From Streptomyces sp. WELS2 (GTDB lineage Bacteria > Actinomycetota > Actinomycetes > Streptomycetales > Streptomycetaceae), in assembly GCF_013870595.1 (NCBI RefSeq), contig NZ_JACBWZ010000006.1:1-34631 (forward strand): a stretch of DNA of 34,631 nucleotides. Direction: 5' to 3'. How positions within the stretch are numbered: position 1 is the first letter of the stretch; every line of letters starts with the position of its first letter. Under the pieces are notes generated by a model, which did no database searches, was not told the origin of the DNA, and saw only the letters and a program-made list of their open reading frames with translations. This document shows positions 1 through 12,671 of the stretch, piece after piece. Both the position numbers and the translations under genes were made by a program.

Positions 1-56
1 GACGACGTGTCCCTGAAGCCGGTGGCGCCCGCCAGACCGAAGGCACATCTCGCGGA

Positions 57-1978
<1,922 letters not shown>

Positions 1979-1982
<4 letters not shown>

Positions 1983-2314
1983 GGGGCCAGCACCCGGATC
2001 GCGTCGTCGACGCTGTCGGCCACCAGGACGCTGTCCAGGAAGCCGGTGGCCGCCAGGACGCTGCGGGCCTCCTCGGGCATGGCCGCCAGGGCCAGCGGAA
2101 CACCGTGGGCACGGGCCCGGTAGTAGAGCAGCAGCAGCACCCGCAGGCCCGCGCTGGACAGGTAGCCGACGCGTCCGAGGTCGAGCAGCAGTTGCCCGCT
2201 GTCCGGCGTGAGCGCCTCCAGGTTCGCGCTGGCCTCGGCGGCGGTCACCCCGTCGAGGTCGCCGTCGACGACGACCACCGTGACGGTGCCCCGCATGTAC
2301 TTCTCGACCTGCAT
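1979..2314 (-). CDS. STAS-domain anti-sigma factor antagonist
   Basis: 111 aa, a single STAS domain. Proteins of this type (SpoIIAA/RsbV/BldG class) release a sigma factor by binding an anti-sigma kinase, and are switched off by phosphorylation of a conserved Ser or Thr. The signature is DLGRVGYLSSAGLRVLL (residues 45-61), with S53/S54 at the expected phosphorylation site. ATG start, with a GGAG-type site in TCGGAGATATGAC upstream, 13 nt after the epimerase stop. Its own stop overlaps the glgX start by 4 nt. A STAS protein inside a metabolic operon suggests a link to a sigma-factor or stress partner switch. No partner kinase or anti-sigma gene is in this window. Confidence 0.9.
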
Positions 2315-2327
2315 GTCATATCTCCGA

Positions 2328-4145
2328 TCAGCGGGCCGGCTGCAGGGTGGCCCGCACGTGCAGCGGCTTCTCCGAGCGCGGCAGCTCGATGGTCAGGGCG
2401 TCGGGGTCGAAGCCCGTGAACGGGCTGCCGTCCACCTCGACCGCGCCGAGGCGGACCGAGCCCGGGGGCAGCGCGTCGGGGGCGACCCGCAGCGTCCGGT
2501 CGGCCTCCGGCAGCGGCCGGAACCACAGCGACAGGGGCTCGCCGTTGAGCAGCAGCCGCTCGTACACCGTGGCGAGCAGGCACAGCTCGGCCTTGTGGTA
2601 CAGGCTCATCGCGTGGTTGGCCTTCATCCGCTCGGTGCCGAGCAGGTACGGCAGGCCGTCGGCCAGCACGTTGAAGTAGACGCCGCCCTCCTCGTGGTCC
2701 AGGAAGAAGGCGTTGTAGAACGCGGCGGACTCGCGCGCCTGGGTACGGAAGCCGGCGTCGCCGGTGTTGCCGGCGAGGATCTGGTACGCCAGGATCGCCT
2801 GCTCCTGCTGCCACCACGCCTTGCGGTCGTGCCAGGCCATCCGGTGGAAGTCCTCGCCGGGCCGCCGGGTGCGTTCCACCACGTCGTACCAGCCGTGCCG
2901 CTGCAGGTCGGCGCCGACCGCGGGCATGGTCCGCCCGATGTGCCGGGCGAGTTCGGTGTAGCGGTCCTTGGGGCGGATGGCGTTCATCCGCATCAGGTTC
3001 CAGGCGATCTTCAGGTTGTGACCGACGACGGCGCGGTCCTGCTGCCAGCCCCAGGTGCGGTCGGCCGACCAGTCCTCGTGGAAGCGTTCCTGGACGAAGG
3101 GGCTGCCTTCCTCGGGGAAGCGCTCGACGATCAGGTCGAAGCACTCCTCGAGCATGTCGGCGTGCCGCGCCTCACCGGTCGCCAGGTACAGGTTGAGCAG
3201 GTACGCGGGCGCGTGGTCGCCGATGGAGTTCCAGTTCTTGCGCGAGCGGTTGCGGCCCAGCGACGGGTGGTGCGGGCTGAGTTCGAGGGGGTCGATGTGC
3301 GAGTAGTAGCCGCCCCGCTCGTGGTCCTTGAAGTACCGGTGGAACAGACGCAGGGTCGCGTCGATGTCGTCGGCGATGCGCGGGTCACCGGTGATGCGGT
3401 AGGTCTGCGTCGGGCCGACGAGCGCGTAGATCTGCTCGTAGGCGGGGATGGCGCGGTAGTCGTCGTCGAACTCGGAAGTGAAGATCTTGGACTCCGTGCC
3501 GCCCCGCACGTCGATGCCGTGGTACCAGTACACGACGTCGCTGTCCCGGTCCACGAAGCGCATGTGGTCGCGCAGGTACTCGGTGCCGCGCTCGGCGATG
3601 CGCAGGTAGTCCTCGTCGCCGGAGAGCATGTAGGCGGAGGCCATGCCGTACACCAGCCGGGAGATCGTGTCGGTCTCCTGGACGTGGTGGTCGCCCTTGT
3701 TGCCGCTCAGGCGCAGCTGGGTGCGGTAGTCGGCGAAGTCGGGGTCGGAGGTCTGCCCGAACTGCGCGACGCGGTAGAAGCGGGCCAGCTCCCCCAGCTG
3801 GTGAGGCCACCAGCCGCCGTCCTCGAACGCGTACCGGCCGGCCTGCTCGCCGAGGAAGGTGACGTGCTTGGCCTCGACGGTGTAGCCGGAGCGGCCCGGG
3901 TAGAAGACGCCGTACAGGAACAGGTGCCGGCCCGGGACGAGCAGTTCGGCCAGCCGTCCGGTCACGTCCCGGTAGGGCTCGCCGAGGTTGCGCAGCATCT
4001 CCGCGGTGGCGGTGCCGTACTCGGCGCGCACCGTCCGCCCGTCACCCGTGCGCAGCGTGACCACACGGCCGGCCGGGTCGTGTTCGGTGACGTAGCCGGC
4101 GACGAGGTCGGAGAACAGGAAGTCCGGTCGGTAGTCACCCGTCAT
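2328..4145 (-). CDS. N-acylglucosamine 2-epimerase (AGE) superfamily protein
   Basis: 605 aa from the ATG preceded by AGGGGG; the frame stays open further upstream but that extension looks non-coding. Residues 1 to about 105 form a beta-rich leader domain (FLFSDLVAGYV, PGRHLFLYGVFYP). Residues 110-535 are an (alpha/alpha)6-barrel with AGE-family marks: WYHGIDV (207-213), GHNLKIAW with H376, WWQQEQA (444-450) and YHKAE with H517. A C-terminal segment of about 70 residues looks beta-rich. Family members epimerise or isomerise sugars at C2 (GlcNAc, cellobiose, mannose); the substrate here cannot be read from sequence. From memory, this long form with the leader domain resembles a cyanobacterial type. 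The start overlaps the end of the DJ-1 gene by 11 nt. Confidence 0.85.
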   Translation of the reverse strand: MTGDYRPDFLFSDLVAGYVTEHDPAGRVVTLRTGDGRTVRAEYGTATAEMLRNLGEPYRDVTGRLAELLVPGRHLFLYGVFYPGRSGYTVEAKHVTFLGEQAGRYAFEDGGWWPHQLGELARFYRVAQFGQTSDPDFADYRTQLRLSGNKGDHHVQETDTISRLVYGMASAYMLSGDEDYLRIAERGTEYLRDHMRFVDRDSDVVYWYHGIDVRGGTESKIFTSEFDDDYRAIPAYEQIYALVGPTQTYRITGDPRIADDIDATLRLFHRYFKDHERGGYYSHIDPLELSPHHPSLGRNRSRKNWNSIGDHAPAYLLNLYLATGEARHADMLEECFDLIVERFPEEGSPFVQERFHEDWSADRTWGWQQDRAVVGHNLKIAWNLMRMNAIRPKDRYTELARHIGRTMPAVGADLQRHGWYDVVERTRRPGEDFHRMAWHDRKAWWQQEQAILAYQILAGNTGDAGFRTQARESAAFYNAFFLDHEEGGVYFNVLADGLPYLLGTERMKANHAMSLYHKAELCLLATVYERLLLNGEPLSLWFRPLPEADRTLRVAPDALPPGSVRLGAVEVDGSPFTGFDPDALTIELPRSEKPLHVRATLQPAR

Positions 4146-4800
4146 GGTGGTCCCCCTTTCGGTTGGGTACGGTCGAGCGCCACCAGCGCCGGTCGCGGGA
4201 GGCTCCCCTGGCCGCGAGGAGGTCGATGAGGGTGCGGGCGAAGAGGTGGCAGTGGTCGGCACTGCGGGCGGTGACCAGGTCGCCGTGCACCACGACGTCC
4301 TGGTCGGTGTAGACCGCCCCCATGTGCCGGACGTCGTGAACGAGGTTGTTGTGGCAGGTCACGGGCCGCCCGCGGACCGCCTCGGGGATCGGCGACAGCA
4401 GCCACATGCCATGGCAGATGATCCCTTTGAGGATGCGCGGATCGTCGAAGGCCCGCTTCAGCAGCCGGACGGCGGGCGAGAGGTCGCCCGCCTTCTCGGC
4501 GTACCTGAGCCGGTCGGAGACCATGCCGGAGGGGACGATGAGGGCGGAGTACTCGCGCAGCCGCTCGTCGTCGACCAGCTCCAGGTCCCCGTCGACGGTG
4601 AGGGGGAGGTGGTGCTCGTGGCCGGTGAAGGTGAGGGCGTCCTCGCCCCACAGCCTGGTCAGGAGCTCGACCCGGGCGCCTTCCTCGGCGAAGCGCCGCA
4701 GGTAGTAGTCCACCTCGGGCTCGACGTAGTCGCTCTCCATCAGGATCGCGACGGTACGTCCCGCCAGGCGGCCGTCGGCGGCCGGTGCGATGGCGTTCAT
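4135..4800 (-). CDS. DJ-1/PfpI family protein
   Basis: 221 aa, ATG start, with GAGGGG just upstream inside the 11-nt gap after the ThDP gene. The DJ-1/PfpI fold is supported by the N-terminal strand (TVAILMESDYVEPEV, with the family acidic residue near E27/E29) and the nucleophile elbow IICHGMWLL with C129-H130. Family members act as glyoxalase III, deglycase-like enzymes, amidases, hydratases or chaperones; the function here is not fixed. It lies between a ThDP enzyme and a sugar epimerase-like gene, which would fit handling of a reactive aldehyde or dicarbonyl. The last residues (from about residue 205, RDRRWWRSTVPNRKGDHHDG) overlap the epimerase ribosome-binding site and start. Confidence 0.85.
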   Translation of the reverse strand: MNAIAPAADGRLAGRTVAILMESDYVEPEVDYYLRRFAEEGARVELLTRLWGEDALTFTGHEHHLPLTVDGDLELVDDERLREYSALIVPSGMVSDRLRYAEKAGDLSPAVRLLKRAFDDPRILKGIICHGMWLLSPIPEAVRGRPVTCHNNLVHDVRHMGAVYTDQDVVVHGDLVTARSADHCHLFARTLIDLLAARGASRDRRWWRSTVPNRKGDHHDG

Positions 4801-4811
4801 CGGCGCGCCCC

Positions 4812-6419
4812 TCAGTCCGTGGCCAGGTCGACGAGGAACGGCCCGGGGTGCTCGAGCATCCGCCGGATCGCGGCCTCCACCTGGTCCGGCTTGTCCACCC
4901 GCACCGCCTCGACGCCCAGGCTCCGGGCGAGCTCGACGAAGCCGATGCCCGGGCTGCTGAGGTCGAAGCCGGCCGGGTGGTCGTGCGAGGCTATGGAGCG
5001 CTCGCGCCAGTACTGCTCGATGTTCAGGTCGAGCAGCTGGTAGCGCTGGTTGTTGCAGATGACGAACTTCGCCGCGACCCCGTAGCGGGCGGCCGTCCAC
5101 AGCGCCTGGATGGTGTACATGCTGCCGCCGTCGCCGGTGAAGCCCACCACGTGGGCCTCGGGACGGGCCAGCTTGGCGCCGATCGCGCCGGGGATGCCGA
5201 TGCCGAGGGAGCCGCCGCGGGTCAGGAAGTAGTCGCCGGGCCGGGTCGGCGGGAGCTGGCGGACCAGCGGCGGGGAGGCGGTGAGCGCCTCGTCGAACAG
5301 CACCACGCCCGCCGGGCCGGCCTGCCGGCGCAGCTCCGCGGCGAACAGCTCCATCAGCGGGCTGTCGGCCGTGGTCGCGGGGATCGGCACCGGGTCGGCG
5401 GCCGACCGGGTCAGGCCCCGGGACTCCAGCAGGTCGCCGAGTGCGGCGAGGGTCGGAGCCGGGTCGGCGACCAGGGCCACGTCGACGGGGAAGTTCTTGG
5501 CCATCTCCCAGTCGTCCAGGTCGATGTGGACGATCTTCGCGTCGGCGCGGAAGGGACTGGCCAGCGAGGGGAACACCTCGGGGAACAGGTAGGTCCCGAC
5601 CACTGCCACCACGTCGGCCTCCGCGACCGCGGCAGCGCTGACCTCGCCGAACATGTGGCCGAGCTGTCCGCGGTAGAGCGGGTGGGTGGCGTCCATGTTG
5701 ACTTCGGAGTTGTCCAGGCCCCACACCGGGGCGTCCAGCAGCTCCGCCAGCCGCGCCAGTTGCGCCTGCCCGCCGGAGACCGAGACGCCGTCGCCCATCA
5801 GGATCAGCGGGTTGCGTGCGTCCGCGAGCAGTGCCGCGGCGCGTTCCAGTTCCGCCGCGACGGGAAGGACGGCCCGGGTGGGCACCGAGGACGGCACCAC
5901 GGGCTCGCTGGTCAGCTCGTCCAGCACGTCCATCGGCAGGGCGACGAACACCGGCCCGCGCGGAGGCGTCATCGCCACCTTCACCGCGCGCCGCAGCACC
6001 CGCAGCACCGAGGAGGGGTGCGTCACCCGCGTCGCGTACTTGGTGACCGGCCTGGCCATCTCCACCAGGTCGACGGCCATCTGCGAGTCCATCGCGTCGT
6101 AGCGCACGCCGGCGTCGCCGGCGATCACCACCAGCGGGGAGTGACCCCGCTTGGCCTGATAGAGCATGCCCACGCCGTTGCCCAGGCCGACGCCGGTGTG
6201 CAACTGCACGAGCGCCGGGCCCCCGGAGGCCCGGGCGTAGCCGTCGGCGATCCCGACGGCCACGCCCTCGTGCAGCGCCAGCATGTACTCGAAGCCCCGG
6301 ACCTGCTCCAGGACGTCCAGGAAACCCTGCTCCACCGTGCCCGGGTTGCCGAACATCCTGGTGACCCCATCAGCCAGGAACTGCTCGAAGATCGCTTCCT
6401 TGCCAGGCCTCGCGTTCAT
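4812..6419 (-). CDS. Thiamine-diphosphate enzyme, benzoylformate decarboxylase/acetolactate synthase-like
   Basis: 535 aa, the normal size for the POX/BFD/AHAS superfamily. The cofactor-activating Glu is E51 (ALHEGVAVGIADGYA), and the ThDP/Mg motif runs from GDG at 429 to NN at 456-457. Compared from memory with Pseudomonas putida benzoylformate decarboxylase, H74 matches catalytic H70, T28 replaces S26, and the H281 position (segment GTYLFPEVF) has Val. The enzyme is probably active, on a 2-keto acid or in aldehyde carboligation; the substrate is unknown. ATG start with CTGGAGG 7-8 nt upstream. It sits 38 nt after one DJ-1 gene and 11 nt before another. It is the first of two such enzymes in the window. 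Confidence 0.88.
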   Translation of the reverse strand: MNARPGKEAIFEQFLADGVTRMFGNPGTVEQGFLDVLEQVRGFEYMLALHEGVAVGIADGYARASGGPALVQLHTGVGLGNGVGMLYQAKRGHSPLVVIAGDAGVRYDAMDSQMAVDLVEMARPVTKYATRVTHPSSVLRVLRRAVKVAMTPPRGPVFVALPMDVLDELTSEPVVPSSVPTRAVLPVAAELERAAALLADARNPLILMGDGVSVSGGQAQLARLAELLDAPVWGLDNSEVNMDATHPLYRGQLGHMFGEVSAAAVAEADVVAVVGTYLFPEVFPSLASPFRADAKIVHIDLDDWEMAKNFPVDVALVADPAPTLAALGDLLESRGLTRSAADPVPIPATTADSPLMELFAAELRRQAGPAGVVLFDEALTASPPLVRQLPPTRPGDYFLTRGGSLGIGIPGAIGAKLARPEAHVVGFTGDGGSMYTIQALWTAARYGVAAKFVICNNQRYQLLDLNIEQYWRERSIASHDHPAGFDLSSPGIGFVELARSLGVEAVRVDKPDQVEAAIRRMLEHPGPFLVDLATD

Positions 6420-6457
6420 GCGCGTTACCTCCAGGTCAGTCGTGACGGGCTCGGCTG

Positions 6458-7282
6458 CTACCAGCCGTAGCGGCGCAGGCCCGCCTCCAGGACCTCCACC
6501 AGCTTCTCGCCGGAGAGGAAGGAGTCAGGCGTCGAACGGGCGGTGATGAACGGGTAGTCGACGAGGACCGAGGTCTCCTTGCCGACGTTTCCGTGGAAGC
6601 GGCCGTCGGGGCCGGTGGCGTCGCGCAGGATGTACTCCAGCGGGTACGGCGGCGGGCCCATGTTGAAGTCGACGCCGAGGAACCCGGTGCCGTCCTTGTA
6701 GTCGTACTCCTTGCAGTGGCCGGTGACGTGCTTGCCCCAGATGATGCTCTCGCGGGTCTCCCAGTCACGGGCGAACGCGAGGGTGGCGATGCCGTAGCAC
6801 TCGGCCAGGATCGGCTTGTCCGCGCGGACGAAGGCGAGGACCAGCTCGTGCAGCCGGCCGTTGTTGGCCAGGTCGACGATCGGGCCGCTGCCGCCGACGA
6901 TGACCAGCGCGTCGTACTGTTCGATGTCGGTGTCGAGCGTGGCCAGCTCCCGGTAGTACGCCTCCATCAGGCGCAGCGGGTTGGGGTCGCTGTCGTAGGG
7001 GCGCTCCGGGATCCACGCCGACAGGTCGAGCGGGTTGTCGAGGCGGTCCGACTCGTCCAGTTCCCGGGCGGCCACGGCCACCTCGGGGGTGGTCACGGAG
7101 CGGCCGAGCGGCGGGTCGATGTATCCCGGGTCCAGGCTCGGCGGGAGCGCCTGCGGACGCTTGCCGGTGGGTGTGGCGAAGACGCTCTCGTACCCGTTGC
7201 GGTCGAAGGCGACCAGCGGGCCGAGGAGTTCCTCGCCCCAGTAACCGTACTCCGAGAGTACGATCAGTACCTTCCTTGTCAT
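6458..7282 (-). CDS. DJ-1/PfpI family protein, Hsp31-like size
   Basis: 274 aa from the ATG preceded by CCAGGAGACGG. An upstream in-frame extension to 7390 is rejected because it has no ribosome-binding site and a non-coding look. The N-terminal MTRKVLIVLSEYGYWGEE carries the family acidic residue near E17/E18. The nucleophile elbow is ILAECYGIATLAF with C162, preceded by DALVIVGGSGPIVDL. The length and the long insert at residues 40-120 resemble the ThiJ/Hsp31-type class (glyoxalase III or chaperone) more than the shorter neighbour at 4135-4800. It is the first gene of the six-gene unit, so the promoter should lie in 7283-7445. Confidence 0.85.
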   Translation of the reverse strand: MTRKVLIVLSEYGYWGEELLGPLVAFDRNGYESVFATPTGKRPQALPPSLDPGYIDPPLGRSVTTPEVAVAARELDESDRLDNPLDLSAWIPERPYDSDPNPLRLMEAYYRELATLDTDIEQYDALVIVGGSGPIVDLANNGRLHELVLAFVRADKPILAECYGIATLAFARDWETRESIIWGKHVTGHCKEYDYKDGTGFLGVDFNMGPPPYPLEYILRDATGPDGRFHGNVGKETSVLVDYPFITARSTPDSFLSGEKLVEVLEAGLRRYGW

Positions 7283-7445
7283 TCCGTCTCCTGGGAAGAG
7301 TCGAATCGGAGATGGCGCAGAATTCGCCATTCGATATCGCTGGCGATTGCTCGCCCTTTGAAGAAAACCGGACCTGCGCCCGAGGGGCAAGGTTGCCGGC
7401 GGGCAATGCGCGTACTTGATTAAGTCCGCCCGGAATCAGGGCCCG
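7283..7445 (-). promoter_or_regulatory. Leader/promoter region of the glgX six-gene unit
   Basis: 163 bp between the glgB terminator palindrome and the first DJ-1 gene. It is less GC-rich than its surroundings (GAATTC, GATATC, TTAATC tracts) and must hold the promoter of the downstream six-gene unit. I found no convincing -35/-10 pair. The only clear signal is the AGGAGA ribosome-binding site directly before the start at 7282. Confidence 0.4.
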
Positions 7446-7484
7446 GGCGAGGCTATTTCGTGCACTGCACGAAATAGCCTCGCC
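7446..7484 (-). terminator. 39-bp perfect palindrome after glgB
   Basis: Two 19-nt arms are exact reverse complements around one central base (7465). The arm reads GGCGAGGCTATTTCGTGCA. It lies 5 bp beyond the glgB stop, where a terminator for the glgE-treS-mak-glgB unit is expected. There is no T-run, which is common for Streptomyces terminators. The inner arm (CTATTTCGTGCA) is unusually AT-rich for a terminator stem here, so a protein-binding operator for the next unit is an alternative. Confidence 0.7.
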
Positions 7485-7489
7485 GCCGT

Positions 7490-9646
7490 TCAGCGCGGAG
7501 CGTCTTCCCGGCGGCCGTCGTGCCACAGCCACAGCGCGGAGCGCGCCGGAAGGCCCAGCGGCGCCCCGTCGGCCCGCACCAGCTCCGCGACCGGGGTGCC
7601 GTCGGGCGAGGCGGTGGTGTCCAGCACCACCGACCAGCCGTTCGGCGCGGGCAGCGGCACGCCGAGGGCCGTCACCGGCTGGTCGGAGAGGTTCACCAGG
7701 CACACCAGGGTCTCGCCGCCGGCACCGCCGCGCGCGAAGGCGGCGACCTGTTCGCCGTTCGGCTCTGGAAGCCACGAGAACAGCCGCGGATCATCGTCCA
7801 CGTGCAACGGCGCGAGAGACCGCTGAAGCCGGTTCAGCCGCGTCACCAGGGCGGTGAGGGCCGCGCCCCGCTCGGTGGCCGCCTGGGACCACGGCAATTC
7901 GCCTTCGGCGTCCCACTCGGAGGTCTGCCCGAACTCGCCGCCCATGAACAACAGCTTTTTCCCCGGGTAGGCCCACATATAGGCGAACAAGGCCCGCAGC
8001 CGCTCCGCCTTCGCCCCGTCGTCCCCGGGCATCCGCTGCCACAGCGAGCCCTTGCCGTGCACCACCTCGTCGTGCGACAGCGGAAGCAGGAACCGCTCGG
8101 AGAAGGCGTAGGACGCCGAGTGCCTGAAGCCGTCACCGTCCGGGTGCGCGGAGCCGGTCTGGAGGAGGGTGTCGTGCATCCAGCCCAGGTTCCACTTGAG
8201 GTCGAACCCGAGGCCTTCCGGCCGGGTGACGCCGGGCCAGGCGGAGGACTCCTCGGCGATCACGAGCGCGCCCGGGTGGGCGGTGTGCACGCCGGTGGTC
8301 AGCTCCCGCAGGAGTTCGACCGCTTCCAGGTTCTCGCGCCCGCCCAGGGCGTTCGGCAGCCACTCGCCCTCGCCCCGGGAGTAGTCGAGGTAGAGCATCG
8401 AGGAGACCGCGTCGACGCGAAGGCCGTCCGCGTGGAACTCGGCGAGCCAGTACGACGCGGCGGACAGCAGAAAACTGCGGACCTCGGGCCGGGCGTAGTC
8501 GAAGATGTACGTGCCCCAGTCCGGGTGTTCACCGCGCCGGGGGTCGGGGTGCTCGTACAGGGCGGTGCCGTCGAACGTGCCCAGGCACCACGCGTCCCGC
8601 GGGAAGTGCGCCGGCACGAAGTCGAACAGCACTCCCACGCCCAGGCCGTGCAGGTGGTCCACGAGGAAGCGCAGCCCGTCCGGATCGCCGTGCCGGGCCG
8701 TGGGGGCGAAATAGGAGCCGACCTGGTACCCCCAGGAGGCGGTCAGCGGGTGCTCCGCCAGCGGCAGCAGCTGCACGTGCGTGAAGCCCAGCCGCTGCAC
8801 GTGCTCGCCCAGCAGGCGCGCGAGATCGCGGTAGTCCAGCCAGGAGCCGTCCTCCCGCCGGCGCCATGAGGGCAGGTGCACCTCGTAGACGCTCATCGGC
8901 CGGCCGGCGCTCTGCCGGGCCGGGCGCTCACGCATCCACCCGGTGTCGCGCCAGGAGTACGAAGTCGCCGTGACCACGGACGCGTTGGCCGGCGGGCACT
9001 CGGCGGCCCGGGCCAGCGGGTCGGCCTTCTCGCGCCAGCGCCCGTCCGCCCCGCAGACCACGAAGCGGTAGCGGGCGCCCGCGCCCACACCGGGCACGAA
9101 CAGCGCCCAGACCCCGCCGGTGCCGGTGCGGCTCATCAGGTGGCCGCGCCCGTCCCAGCCGTTGAAGTCGCCCGTGACCTGCACACCGCGGGCGTTCGGC
9201 GCCCACACGGCGAACAGCGTGCCGGCCGGGGTGCCGTTCGACGCCGGCTGCGGGCGCGCCCCCAGCAACTCCCACAGCCGGGTGTGCCGGCCCGCGGCGA
9301 ACAGCGCGAGACCGTCCTCGTCCAGCACCGGCGGCCACTGGTAGGGGTCCTGCCGTTGCCGCCACCGCCCGTCGGTGCGTTCCCACACGGTGTAGAACCC
9401 CGCCCCGCCCGGTACCACGGCACGGAACAGCCCGTCGGGGTGCAGACGGCCGAGCGGGATCCGCCGGCCGTCGCCCAGCTCCACGTCCACGGCGTCCGCC
9501 CCGCGGGCCAGTACCGTGACCGCCGTCCCCTCCGCGCACGGGTGCCTGCCCAGCAGGCGGTGCGGGTCGGTGATTTGGCCGGACAGCAGCTGCCATACGC
9601 GCTCCTGGGTGGGCGGGCCGGCCGCCTCGTGCACCGGGGCGGTCAC
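7490..9646 (-). CDS. glgB: 1,4-alpha-glucan branching enzyme GlgB
   Basis: 718 aa. It makes alpha-1,6 branches in the alpha-glucan extended by GlgE. Domain order: an N-terminal CBM48-like region (about 25-230, including FAVWAPNARGVQVTGDFNGW), the GH13 barrel, and a C-terminal beta domain. Catalytic motifs are FDFVPAHFPRD, GLRVDAVSS with nucleophile D412, VIAEESS with E465, and LSHDEVVHGKGSL with D526. The GTG start overlaps the mak stop by 4 nt. This start keeps the protein at normal length, although the frame is open further upstream inside mak. It is the last gene of the four-gene GlgE operon and is followed by a long palindrome. Confidence 0.96.
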   Translation of the reverse strand: MTAPVHEAAGPPTQERVWQLLSGQITDPHRLLGRHPCAEGTAVTVLARGADAVDVELGDGRRIPLGRLHPDGLFRAVVPGGAGFYTVWERTDGRWRQRQDPYQWPPVLDEDGLALFAAGRHTRLWELLGARPQPASNGTPAGTLFAVWAPNARGVQVTGDFNGWDGRGHLMSRTGTGGVWALFVPGVGAGARYRFVVCGADGRWREKADPLARAAECPPANASVVTATSYSWRDTGWMRERPARQSAGRPMSVYEVHLPSWRRREDGSWLDYRDLARLLGEHVQRLGFTHVQLLPLAEHPLTASWGYQVGSYFAPTARHGDPDGLRFLVDHLHGLGVGVLFDFVPAHFPRDAWCLGTFDGTALYEHPDPRRGEHPDWGTYIFDYARPEVRSFLLSAASYWLAEFHADGLRVDAVSSMLYLDYSRGEGEWLPNALGGRENLEAVELLRELTTGVHTAHPGALVIAEESSAWPGVTRPEGLGFDLKWNLGWMHDTLLQTGSAHPDGDGFRHSASYAFSERFLLPLSHDEVVHGKGSLWQRMPGDDGAKAERLRALFAYMWAYPGKKLLFMGGEFGQTSEWDAEGELPWSQAATERGAALTALVTRLNRLQRSLAPLHVDDDPRLFSWLPEPNGEQVAAFARGGAGGETLVCLVNLSDQPVTALGVPLPAPNGWSVVLDTTASPDGTPVAELVRADGAPLGLPARSALWLWHDGRREDAPR

Positions 9647-10955
9647 CGCGGTGCCTCCGCGGGCTGCTGTCCCAGGGCCTCCCGGACGGCCGCGAGCGGC
9701 ACGGAGACCCAGTCGGGGCGGTTCCTCGTCTCGTACAGGACCTCGTAGACGGCCTTGTCCAGCTCGAAGACCCGGAGCAGGCGCCGGTCGGCGGACGTGA
9801 TGCCGCCGTACCCGCGCAGGAACGCCTCCGCGGCCCCGTGCGCCCAGCCCGGGCCGTCCTCGCCCCGGGTGCGGGCGGCGTAGTCGATGGACCGCAGCAT
9901 GCCCGCGACGTCCTGGAGCGGGGAGCGCCAGGCCACCCGCTCCGCCGGCGACGCCGACGGCTCGCCTTCGAAGTCGATCAGCAGCCAGCCGTCCCCGGTG
10001 CGCAGCACCTGCCCGAGGTGGAGGTCCCCGTGGATGCGCTGCAGCCGGCCGCTCGGCGGCCCGTGCGGCTCCACGGCCAGCGAGGCGCGCAGGCCGGGCG
10101 CGAACGGCCGCAGCGCCGGGACCTGCTCCAGCGCCTCTTCGAGCCGCACGGACATCCCGGCGGTCAGCCGCCCCGCCGAGGACGGCGTCAGCGCTCCCGA
10201 ACCGAATGCGCGCGCCAGCGCCGGGTGGGTGGAGCGGACGGCCGCGTCGAGTGCGGCGAAGTCGTCCGGCGCCGGTTCGGCGCCGTCCCCCGCGGTGGTC
10301 GCCAGCGTCCACCCGTCGACGGCGCCCGGGGCGAAGGACTGCACCAGCCCCAGAGTGACCGGGCCCCGCTCGGTGTCGACCTCGATGGACCCGAGCACCG
10401 GGGCGATCGGCGCCCCGGCCTCGCCGCCGATCCGGCGCAGCACGTCCAGGTCGGGGTTGGTCCCCACCACCGCCCGGCGGAACAGCTTGAGGATGAAGCG
10501 CTCACCGAACACCACCGAGCTGTTGGACTGCTCGGCCTGCAGCGGGCGGACGTCGAGTCCGGCCCGGGCCGCCAGCCGCAGCGCCCCCTCCTGTTCGGAG
10601 CGGAAGCGCACCGGGCCGCTCCAGCCGCCGGCCGCGACCCGCTGCAGCAGCACGGACATCAGCTCCGGATCGCTGGTGGCCTCGTAGAACAGCCGGCCGT
10701 CCACCACGGCGATCGGGTCGGCGCACAGCCATGGCGGCACCGAGGCGCGCACGCCCACCGGGATCTGGTAACGCTGCACCGTCCCGTCGCCCATCTCGGC
10801 CGCCACGATCAGCAGCCGGGCCTCGGGGCCGTCGTGCGCCGGGGCGGGCACCAGGGGCACGTCCGAGGTGACGGTGACGTTCCGGACCGACTGGTTCTTG
10901 CCCGCGAACCAGCGCTGGACCTGCAGCCAGCGGCCCAGAGCCGCCTGGACGCCGG

Positions 10956-10959
<4 letters not shown>
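9643..10959 (-). CDS. mak: Maltokinase (Mak/Pep2)
   Basis: 438 aa. It phosphorylates maltose with ATP to give maltose-1-phosphate, the donor used by GlgE. The C-terminal half has an aminoglycoside-phosphotransferase-like kinase fold: [10 protein letters not shown] with catalytic D312, LLIDFEGEP with metal-binding D329, and a probable ATP-binding Lys in FILKLF (K158). The N-terminal part ([14 protein letters not shown]) matches the Mak/Pep2 cap domain. In many actinobacteria it is fused to or translated with TreS. Here the genes are separate but overlap by 4 nt (ATGA) at the start, and the stop overlaps the glgB start in the same way, so stoichiometric expression is likely. Confidence 0.95.

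Positions 10960-12667
<1,708 letters not shown>

Positions 12668-12671
<4 letters not shown>

Noticed and set aside
2208-4229. Long plus-strand open frame opposite the AGE gene
   Set aside because: Antisense shadow; the minus-strand protein has clear family motifs.
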